Source: CAZCTC01 sp964501335 (GTDB lineage Bacteria > Chloroflexota > Anaerolineae > B4-G1 > SLSP01). From it: a DNA stretch of 19,884 nt. The translations under genes and the position numbers were made by a program. The stretch covers positions 1-19,884 of the forward strand of contig CAZCTC010000110.1 of the NCBI GenBank assembly GCA_964501335.1. The letters run 5' to 3'. This document shows, piece after piece, positions 14,941 through 19,884 of the stretch (the stretch's first letter is position 1; the number at the start of each line of letters is the position of its first letter). The notes under the pieces were generated by a model that worked only from the letters and a program-made list of their open reading frames with translations, ran no database searches and had not been told where the DNA came from.

Positions 14941-15369
14941 TTAACTAAGGCAAATGATCTCGGGTTCTATTTCAACTGTTCCTTTGATTGAGTTGGCGAC
15001 CAGGCTGTATTTGCGGGCCGATTGCAGGGCACGTTCTACCTGCCGCTGTTCGGCGTTCCGCACGGTAATTCGGGGGCGCAGTACCACTTTGTTGAAGATT
15101 TCGGTGCGGTCCAGTTCGATGTGCTTGGTCCCTTCGGCGTGACAATCATATGCTACCAGTTCAATCTTAAACCGCTCGCAGGCCCACAGGAACATCAACA
15201 TGATGCAGCTGTTGACGGCGGCGACGAAGGCGTCTTCCGGAGTCAGTACGCCGGCCATGCCGTGGGCGTCAGGAGGGGCGGAGAAGGGCAGATGGGGGCC
15301 GTTGCCCATCTGGACTTCACCCTGATGGCCGGCGGTCCAATGGACTTCTGTGGTGTAGATGGTATCCAT
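14941..15369 (-). CDS. OsmC/Ohr-family protein lacking the second catalytic Cys
   Basis: A 142-residue protein, the usual OsmC length. Matches to the family: LTPEDAFVAAVNSCIMLMF (42-60) with the peroxidatic Cys55, the following helix, and the C-terminal strand region. In peroxide-reducing OsmC/Ohr a second Cys resolves the sulfenate in the motif ..CPVSN/K..; here the corresponding stretch is ARKYSLVANSIKG with Ser122, so standard two-Cys peroxidase chemistry is doubtful. Other cysteines (Cys64, Cys76) might substitute. The start at 15369 is chosen because GGGAGA lies 8 nt upstream and gives normal length; the longer frame to 15480 would add 37 residues overlapping the upstream gene. It is last in a run with two DGC-domain genes (start 4 nt before the upstream stop), so it is in their operon. 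Confidence 0.85.
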   Translation of the reverse strand: MDTIYTTEVHWTAGHQGEVQMGNGPHLPFSAPPDAHGMAGVLTPEDAFVAAVNSCIMLMFLWACERFKIELVAYDCHAEGTKHIELDRTEIFNKVVLRPRITVRNAEQRQVERALQSARKYSLVANSIKGTVEIEPEIICLS

Positions 15370-15373
15370 TATT

Positions 15374-16036
15374 TCATTCTCCCAGGCTTGCCCGGTAGGC
15401 TCGATCCACGGCGGCTCGTACCGGTGTTTCATCTTCCGGAGCCAGGGCGTTGTAGATCCGTATCTGTTCCATGAGTGCATCCAGGGTAGCGCTGTCGGCC
15501 GGCCGGCCTTGATTGCGGAAGGCGTCCAGGATGGCGGGCAGCGCCAGCAGTTCCAGCGTTCGGCCTTCCAGTTCCAGGCGGGCCACGGGGATTCCGGAGC
15601 CGCAGGCGCATTCGCCGACGGTCAGTTCGGCTGAGGCGGCGGGAATGCAGCCTCCCAGCAATTGATCTACTTTGGCGGCGATCTCTGCGGCCATGTCGGC
15701 TACGGCGGCCATCCCTGTTTCATCCAGGTGACGGGGGCTGCCCTGTAATCCATCGGGAACCACGAGCGAGGCGGCCGGCGCTGCGCTGTACTTTTCGGTG
15801 GCGCGGGCGGCACAACGCAGGCTGCATCCGTCGATGGCGATGGTGGGATAGAAGCGGGCAAAGGCGCGCTCGCGTTCTTCTCCTGCCAGAAAGAGGGGAA
15901 GGCAAAGCGTTACGGTGGCATCGGGGCGCAATTCTTCCAGCACTTTGCGCACGGCCAGGCGGGTTACGGTTCCGCCGGCGAGTTCTTCGCCGCTGCATGC
16001 AATCAAACCGATCTTTTTAGGGGGCAGGTCGGGCAT
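15374..16036 (-). CDS. DGC-domain putative zinc-binding protein with C-terminal extension
   Basis: A 220-residue protein. The first half is a DGC-type domain (PF08859-like): IGLIACSGEE (Cys14), TLCLPLF (Cys45) and IAIDGCSLRCA (the DGC signature at 69-71, with Cys71 and Cys75). These four cysteines align with those of the neighbouring paralogue. The second half (about 128-220) holds GECACGSGIPVARLE (Cys143, Cys145), a short two-Cys pair, and a helical end. Family members are annotated as zinc-binding and are of unsettled function; thiol ligation of a metal or metalloid is the reasonable reading. The start follows GAGGAG, and only 3 nt separate it from the stop of the upstream paralogue. Confidence 0.78.
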   Translation of the reverse strand: MPDLPPKKIGLIACSGEELAGGTVTRLAVRKVLEELRPDATVTLCLPLFLAGEERERAFARFYPTIAIDGCSLRCAARATEKYSAAPAASLVVPDGLQGSPRHLDETGMAAVADMAAEIAAKVDQLLGGCIPAASAELTVGECACGSGIPVARLELEGRTLELLALPAILDAFRNQGRPADSATLDALMEQIRIYNALAPEDETPVRAAVDRAYRASLGE

Positions 16037-16039
16037 GGT

Positions 16040-16450
16040 TTATTTCTCCTCTGTTTTGTCGGCGAGCAGGGCGTCGACATGGGCTGTAATTTCGTCGGCC
16101 AGATGGCCCGCCAATGCGCGGCCTCCGGAGCCGATTTCTACCACGCCTTCGGCTTTGCAGTCGGGGTGAGCGCGATAGCTGTCGAAGACGCGCAGGGCAG
16201 CCGCGGGGGTGGCGCCGGCCTGCTCTACGTTGACGCGGGCGCAGCCTTTAGGGCAGCCGTCTACGGTGATGGTGGGGCAGTCGGTTACCCGGGCTTGCGC
16301 TTCGAGGTCGCCGAGGGTTAGACGGGAGAGGCAGAGGGTGGCGGTTTGTTGGGGTCTCAGTTCGTCGAGGACGCGATAGACGGCTTCGCGGCCGACGCTG
16401 CCGAAGGCTTTGCCGATGCCGCTACAGGGGATCAGTAAGATTTTTTTCAT
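16040..16450 (-). CDS. DGC-domain putative zinc-binding protein
   Basis: A 136-residue single-domain protein: KILLIPCSGIGKAFG (Cys9), ATLCLSRL (Cys40), Cys58, and TVDGCPKGCARV (DGC at 64-66, with Cys66 and Cys70). Four cysteines are shared with the 220-residue paralogue, so they are probably metal ligands. The start at 16450 has AAAGGA 7 nt upstream. A repeat hairpin (16472-16507) sits about 20 bp upstream of the start, so the operon leader must contain it unless the promoter lies within the repeat. First of three tightly packed genes (DGC, DGC, OsmC). Function not established; a role in thiol or metalloid handling is inferred from neighbours. Confidence 0.8.
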   Translation of the reverse strand: MKKILLIPCSGIGKAFGSVGREAVYRVLDELRPQQTATLCLSRLTLGDLEAQARVTDCPTITVDGCPKGCARVNVEQAGATPAAALRVFDSYRAHPDCKAEGVVEIGSGGRALAGHLADEITAHVDALLADKTEEK

Positions 16451-16469
16451 GGAAGGGTCCTTTCGTTGT

Positions 16470-16555
16470 TGGTATTTTCGCGGGCTTCGGAAAGCTCGCG
16501 AAAATACGGGCTTTTTCTTTTGTTTTCCGGCTCAATTGCATGGGTTGTTTTTCAC
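16470..16555 (+). repeat. Dispersed repeat, 3' half only, copy M1
   Basis: Hairpin arms 16472-16487 (GTATTTTCGCGGGCTT) and 16492-16507 with one G-T pair, loop CGGA, then the T-rich tail with CTCAATTGCATGGGTTG. The left half is absent because the DGC gene begins there. Confidence 0.8.
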
Positions 16556-16700
16556 CTGTGCGGTTAGCATTTTAGCGTCCCGCAAAAGGCTTTTGTTTGG
16601 TAAAGGGCGACGCGCGGGATGGAGAGAGATTATTTTTTATTTATGTTTTCGGCGGCTTCAGAAAGCCGCCGAAAACATGGGCTTTTTTTGTTTGATTTAT
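16556..16700 (+). repeat. Dispersed two-stem repeat, copy M2
   Basis: The best-preserved copy. CGTCCCGC (16576-16583) pairs with GCGGGATG (16614-16621). GGAGAGAG and a T-run follow, then a perfect hairpin 16643-16658 / 16663-16678 (loop CAGA) followed by GGGCTTTTTTTG, which has the form of an intrinsic terminator in the plus direction. It is preceded by ACCTGTGCGGTTAGC, the outer-stem motif of copy D. Confidence 0.9.
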
Positions 16701-16707
16701 GCAGTGA

Positions 16708-17058
16708 GTATTTTAGCGTCCCGCAAAAGGCTTTTGTTTGGTAAAGGGCGCCGCGCGGGATGGAGAGAGATTATTTTTTATTTAACCCAAGTTGCTACCT
16801 TTAAAAGACGTGCTTTCTATTTAAGCTTTTTTGCATGCAAAGGTTTAGTAGAAAGTAGACGGTAGACAGTAGACAGCGGATTTCCAGTCCATTTGAGCCG
16901 GTAAGGCGAAGATTTTTGCTGTCTACTGTCTACTTGCTGCTGTCTACTTTGGGACGGCATGCAGCGGATCTTGAATCATGGGCTGGATTTATCGAGGTGG
17001 CAACTTGAATTATTTATGTTTGCGGCGGCTTTCTGAAGCCGCCGCAAAAATGGGCTTT
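16708..17058 (+). repeat. Dispersed two-stem repeat, copy M3, split by an insertion
   Basis: The left half (16708-16784) is nearly identical to copy M2: TTTTAGCGTCCCGCAAAAGG to GAGAGATTATTTTTTATTTA. The right half resumes at 17010 with TTATTTATGTTTGCGGCGG. The hairpin has arms 17019-17031 (TTTGCGGCGGCTT) and 17036-17048, loop TCTG; relative to M2 one T-A pair has become G-C. Joining the halves restores the repeat exactly. Confidence 0.85.
16785..17009. mobile_element. 225-bp non-autonomous inverted-repeat element inside copy M3
   Basis: Ends CAAGTTGCTACC (16788-16799) and GGTGGCAACTTG (16996-17007) are inverted repeats with one mismatch. TTATTTA flanks both sides (16778-16784 and 17010-17016), consistent with a 7-bp target duplication. 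Inside, GTAGACAGTAGACAGC (16862-16877) is a perfect inverted partner of 16918-16933. No ORF of note, so any transposase must act in trans. Confidence 0.75.
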
Positions 17059-17066
17059 TGGGTGAT

Positions 17067-17507
17067 TTATCTTTCTTTATCGGCCTGGATACGCGCCGAT
17101 TCCAGGTAGGCTTCGGCTGTGAGTAGGGCGGCGGTTGCGTTTTCCCAATCCATGCCGTCGAGGAGGGCGAGCCAGCCTGTTCCGTAGGGGTCGTTGTTGA
17201 CCAGTTCCGGGGTCTGTTCCAGCGCGGGGTTGACCTCGTGGATGGTGGCAGGCACCGGGATTTCCAATATGTAGACGGTTTTGATGGTTTCGATTTCTAC
17301 CAGTTCATCGCCGGCTTCGAGCACCGTTCCCGGCGTCTCCAGATGCACAAAGGCTACATCTCCATGGATCTGCTGGATGAAGTCGCTTACTCCTACGCGC
17401 ACCTTTGAACCTTCCTGCAAGAACCAGAGCCCTTCTGCGGTGTAACGGCGATCCTGGGGGATTTGAAAGACAAATTTATCGACGGTCAGTTCGAGGGATT
17501 CGCTCAT
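17067..17507 (-). CDS. GcvH-like lipoyl-carrier protein
   Basis: A 146-residue protein of the glycine-cleavage H-protein fold. The signature is VEIETIKTVYILEIPVPATI with the expected lipoyl-lysine at Lys76 in ETIKT, after the domain start YTAEGLWFLQEGSKVRVGVS and before NDPYGTGWLALL, the C-terminal H-protein motif (normally ..PYG.GW...). Canonical GcvH has E(S)VKAASDIY here, so the surroundings of the lysine differ. No gcvT or gcvP is near, arguing against the glycine cleavage role. The start is 1 nt after the stop of the ProC-like gene, and AAAAGG within that gene's last codons serves as ribosome binding site, so the two are translationally coupled. A lipoyl dithiol carrier for another reaction, perhaps sulfur or metalloid chemistry, is inferred. 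Confidence 0.85.
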   Translation of the reverse strand: MSESLELTVDKFVFQIPQDRRYTAEGLWFLQEGSKVRVGVSDFIQQIHGDVAFVHLETPGTVLEAGDELVEIETIKTVYILEIPVPATIHEVNPALEQTPELVNNDPYGTGWLALLDGMDWENATAALLTAEAYLESARIQADKER

Positions 17508-17508
17508 T

Positions 17509-18288
17509 TCAGCCTTTTAACCGGCGGTAGACTGCTTCGAGCCGGGATTGATAGATGGCGCGGATGGTTTCTTCGTCCTCTCCGAGCGGTTTGACCGGAA
17601 TGAGGTCCATGACTTCGGCCGGCGACAGGCCGGCCTGGCGCCGGGTGGCCATGGCGCCGGTGATCATGGCGGAGAGGCCGGTTTCGATTTCTTCGGGATC
17701 GAGTCCAAAGGTCAGGCCCAGGTGGGAAAGTTCTTCCCACTGGAACCAGAAATAGGTGGGGCCCATGGCGGTGATGATGGCGTAGGTCTCCAGTTTTTCT
17801 TCGGCGACTTCGGGGCAGGTTCCCAGCGTGCCCAACCAGTCGCAAAGGGCTGTTTTTTCATCACCCGTTAATCCGGCGCTCCAGGCCATGGGGTTGTAGC
17901 CGGCATTGACGATGGACGGGGCGTTGGGGATCATCCGGGCCAGTCGGTCAAATCCGTTCAGCCCGGCGGAGAGTTTCTCCAGGGAGAGTTTGGGGGCGAG
18001 GGAGATTACGACGGCGTCGGATTTCAGGACGGGGCGGATATCTTCTAATACAGGGCCCATAGCCGGCGGGTGCAGTGCTAAGAAGACGATCTGTTGGGCG
18101 GCGGGGGCCCGGTTGTCGGTTCCTGTGATGGTGATTTCAGGGAATGCGGCCTGTAAGCGTGCCAATACTTCGGCGTTGGTGTCGCTGACTACGATTTGCC
18201 GTGGCAGCCGGTCGGCCCGTTTAAATCCGGTGAGCATGAGGCGTGTGACGCGGCCGCCGCCGATAAATCCTATGGATTGGTTTAGCAT
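17509..18288 (-). CDS. ProC-like NAD(P)-binding oxidoreductase
   Basis: A 259-residue protein related to pyrroline-5-carboxylate reductase / F420-type NADP-binding proteins. Seen: the Rossmann motif GFIGGGRVTR (7-16), VVSDTNAEVLARL, the family phrases IVFLALHPPAM and VISLAPKLSLEKL, and RMIPNAPSIVNAGYNPM (the counterpart of R.MPNTP..V..G). The dimerisation/active-site motif SPGGTT of true ProC is replaced by SPAEVMDLIPVKPLGEDEE, so the substrate is probably not pyrroline-5-carboxylate. The start at 18288 follows AAAGGA; a longer frame to 18333 has none. It is directly coupled to the GcvH-like gene. Likely a redox partner in the same pathway; substrate unknown. Confidence 0.83.
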   Translation of the reverse strand: MLNQSIGFIGGGRVTRLMLTGFKRADRLPRQIVVSDTNAEVLARLQAAFPEITITGTDNRAPAAQQIVFLALHPPAMGPVLEDIRPVLKSDAVVISLAPKLSLEKLSAGLNGFDRLARMIPNAPSIVNAGYNPMAWSAGLTGDEKTALCDWLGTLGTCPEVAEEKLETYAIITAMGPTYFWFQWEELSHLGLTFGLDPEEIETGLSAMITGAMATRRQAGLSPAEVMDLIPVKPLGEDEETIRAIYQSRLEAVYRRLKG

Positions 18289-18315
18289 GGAAGATTCCTT
18301 TCGAATCAGGGAATT

Positions 18316-18440
18316 TTGATTTGCGCCCCGCACTATGTTTCCGCCGGGTAAGAAGCGACGCGCTGTGCGAAGCAGGCAAAGAGAATTATTTTTTATTCAT
18401 TTTTTCGGCGGCTTTCTCAAGCCGCCGAAAAAGGGCTTAA
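18316..18440 (+). repeat. Dispersed two-stem repeat, copy L
   Basis: GCGCCCCGCACTATG, GGTAAGAAGCGACGCGCTG, TGCGAAGCAGG, a T-run, then a hairpin with arms 18401-18414 (TTTTTCGGCGGCTT) and 18419-18432, loop TCTC. It fills the gap between the arsenite exporter and the ProC-like gene, so it may limit read-through between them. Confidence 0.82.
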
Positions 18441-18459
18441 CCCTACAGAGTTCAATTTC

Positions 18460-19491
18460 TTAATCAGTGGCGGGGGCGACGGCCGGACGGGGGGCCGGGC
18501 TCCAGAATCCGCGCTTTTGCAGCATTTTTCCAAAATAGACCAGGCTCAGCATGATGGGGACTTCCCAGAATAATCCCATGGTGGTGCCGAGTGCGGCGTA
18601 GGAGCCGACGCCGTACATGGCTACTGCGGTGGCGATGGCAATTTCAAAGTGACTGGAAGAGCCGATGATGACGGTGATGATGGCTTCGCGGTAGGCCAGT
18701 TTGAAGAGTCGGGTCATGACGATGTTGTAACTTACTACGATGACGAATCCCAGCAATAAGGGGACTGAGATGAGCAACAGAGCGTCGAAATGATTGATCA
18801 AGACCTGCCCGTTCAGGGAGAAGAGGACAACCAGCGTTGTCAGCAGGGCGCCGATGGAGATCTTTTCTACGATGGGCCGGTAGGTGCGCTGGAACCAGGT
18901 TTCACCTTTTGCCTGTACGAGCAGCCGTTTGGAGATGATCCCCAATACCAGGGGGACGCCGATGAAGATCAGGGCTGAAATTGCCAGCAGTACCCAGTCC
19001 AGGGGGATGCCCTGGATGCCGGTCAGGAATGAGACGATGGGGACGTAGAGGACCATGATGGTGAGGGTGTTCAGGCTGGTGTTGATGACATTTTGTTCCT
19101 GGTTTCCTTCAGCCAACCGGCCCCAGACCAGTACCATGGCGGTGCAGGGACTGGCTCCCAGGAGGATGACGGCGACGGCCAGCTGGGGGTTGTCTTTGAG
19201 GAAGAGGCGGGCCAGCACGGCGGCGACGATCGGCGCTACAATCCAGTTGGAGATGATGCTGAGCAGGATCGGCTTGGGGTTGTCGCGGAGCCGTTTCAGT
19301 TCGGAGACCTGTAAGTTCAAGAGGGCCGGGTACATCATCAAAAAGAGGCAGATGCCGATGGGGATGGAGATCCCGCGGATTTGCCAGGAGTTGATGGCTT
19401 CTCCGATGCCGGGGACGGTCTGTGAAAGCAGGATTCCGGCGAGCATACAGAGTGCCACCCAGACGGCCAGATATTTTTCGAATGTTTTCAT
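18460..19491 (-). CDS. acr3: ACR3-family arsenite exporter
   Basis: A 343-residue membrane protein with about ten helices. Matches to the ACR3 (bile-acid/Na+ symporter superfamily) type: GISIPIGICLFLMMYPALL (40-58), GASPCTAMVLVWGRLAEGNQ (112-131) with the conserved thiolate Cys116 in the PCTAMV motif, NTLTIMVLYVP, GSSSHFEIAIATAVAMYG and FWEVPIMLSLVYF with the conserved Glu. ACR3 proteins expel As(III) (sometimes Sb(III)) using the proton-motive force, and the Cys is needed for this. The start at 19491 follows AGAGGAGG, a strong ribosome binding site, so high expression is likely when transcribed. No arsR is in the window; it may lie upstream, beyond 19884. It is followed on the same strand by the ProC-like/GcvH-like pair after about 170 bp occupied by repeat copy L. 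Confidence 0.93.
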   Translation of the reverse strand: MKTFEKYLAVWVALCMLAGILLSQTVPGIGEAINSWQIRGISIPIGICLFLMMYPALLNLQVSELKRLRDNPKPILLSIISNWIVAPIVAAVLARLFLKDNPQLAVAVILLGASPCTAMVLVWGRLAEGNQEQNVINTSLNTLTIMVLYVPIVSFLTGIQGIPLDWVLLAISALIFIGVPLVLGIISKRLLVQAKGETWFQRTYRPIVEKISIGALLTTLVVLFSLNGQVLINHFDALLLISVPLLLGFVIVVSYNIVMTRLFKLAYREAIITVIIGSSSHFEIAIATAVAMYGVGSYAALGTTMGLFWEVPIMLSLVYFGKMLQKRGFWSPAPRPAVAPATD

Positions 19492-19521
19492 GATTCCTCC
19501 TCTAAGCTAGATGGTTCAGAT

Positions 19522-19545
19522 GCGGTCTGGATGTATCCAGGCCGC
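19522..19545. promoter_or_regulatory. Hairpin in the acr3 leader
   Basis: GCGGTCTGGAT and ATCCAGGCCGC form an 11-bp stem (one wobble) with a 2-nt gap, 30-54 nt upstream of the acr3 start. It could be an operator dyad for an ArsR-type repressor or an mRNA hairpin. Confidence 0.4.
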
Positions 19546-19608
19546 TTACTGTTTTTGCTTGTGCTTCTGTCTTGAAAATAGCCCATGCCGTGCAAAAAAT
19601 CTCCCCCA

Positions 19609-19675
19609 GGGTGGCCACATCGGGCCGCCCCTACCCGGAAAACGTCTCCCGTAGGGGTACCCCTTGTGGGTACCC
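19609..19675. repeat. GTAGGGGC-type palindromic repeat
   Basis: GGGTGGCCACATCGGGCCGC, CCCCTAC and then GTAGGGGTACCCCTTGTGGG form nested GC-rich palindromes, the same family as 12689-12756. Flanked by two direct copies of CTGTCYTGAAAATAGCCC (about 19567-19584 and 19733-19750). Confidence 0.6.
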
Positions 19676-19754
19676 AATCCTGACGAATCGTCTATTTTCA
19701 TTTTTCGGGGTGCCGCCCCTTGCATGGCCTTCTGTCCTGAAAATAGCCCCCCAA

Positions 19755-19850
19755 AGGTGCGACGCACTTTCTATCCCTCAAACCGACGATTCAAACGACT
19801 CAACCTGAAAGCAAACCGCCTGTCATTGCAGATCAGAGTGCGTTGCACCT
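19755..19850 (-). mobile_element. 96-bp MITE-like element, copy 2
   Basis: Inverted ends AGGTGCGACGCACT (19755-19768) and AGTGCGTTGCACCT (19837-19850). Reverse complement matches 9879-9975 closely along its whole length. The interior carries CAAACCGACGATTCAAACG. No coding potential. Confidence 0.8.
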
Positions 19851-19884
19851 CTTTGAGAAATCCTCCTCACCCGCACAAGGCCCC

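Noticed and set aside
16643..16690. Hairpin of the repeat as an ordinary intrinsic terminator
   Set aside because: The hairpin plus T-run has that form in the plus direction, but most copies face against the neighbouring genes and all carry the conserved 5' half; termination may be a side effect.
17067..17507. Glycine cleavage system component (gcvH)
   Set aside because: No gcvT, gcvP or lpd nearby, and the lysine surroundings and C-terminus differ from canonical H protein; kept as GcvH-like.
17509..18288. Proline biosynthesis gene proC
   Set aside because: The SPGGTT active-site motif is missing and no other proline gene is present.
1190..18440. CRISPR array made of the repeated units
   Set aside because: Units are 120-190 bp, irregularly spaced, on both strands and internally palindromic; no short direct repeats with unique spacers and no cas genes.

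Overview
The window looks like a chromosomal segment of a GC-rich bacterium, most likely Chloroflexota (Anaerolineae-like). That placement is inference. It rests on Thr/Pro-rich linkers behind signal or membrane segments, a choice-of-anchor-Q type secreted protein, GTGAAAC and TAGACAG short repeats, GTAGGGGC-type palindromes, and large PEP-utilising enzymes next to an AbrB-type regulator. I see no rRNA, tRNA, CRISPR array, transposase or phage gene.

Layout. 1-1105 (-): a secreted beta-helix protein running off the left edge. 1926-3083 (-): a membrane-anchored propeller-like protein. 3349-4224 (-): an FrmB/EstA-type esterase. 4639-6476 (-): a small operon with a 39-residue ORF, a HEAT-like protein and an FGE-sulfatase-fold protein that lacks the FGE cysteines; a promoter can be seen in front of it. 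6744-9579 (+): an AbrB/SpoVT-type regulator overlapping a membrane-anchored PEP-utilising phosphotransferase-like enzyme, behind a promoter with a 28-bp palindrome. 10005-12578 (-): a soluble paralogue of that enzyme, convergent with it. 12765-13748 (-): an Asp-box lipoprotein. 13947-14522 (-): a six-helix membrane protein. 14941-19491 (-): an ACR3 arsenite exporter, a ProC-like oxidoreductase, a GcvH-like lipoyl protein, two DGC-domain zinc-binding-type proteins and an OsmC-family protein, all on one strand. The last group reads as a thiol/metalloid-handling neighbourhood.

The most striking structure lies between the genes. About 15 copies of a roughly 120-190 bp repeat occupy nearly every operon boundary and are absent inside operons. 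Each full copy has a 5' stem (TCCCGC/GCGGGA type), a GGGAGAGA plus T-rich spacer, a perfect 13-16 bp hairpin with a 4-nt loop (usually GGCGGCTT/AAGCCGCC) and a T-rich tail. The stem sequences differ between copies but stay paired. One copy is split by a 225-bp inverted-repeat element with a 7-bp target duplication, and another supplies the start codon region of the lipoprotein gene. A second, 97-bp MITE-like element occurs twice in opposite orientation.
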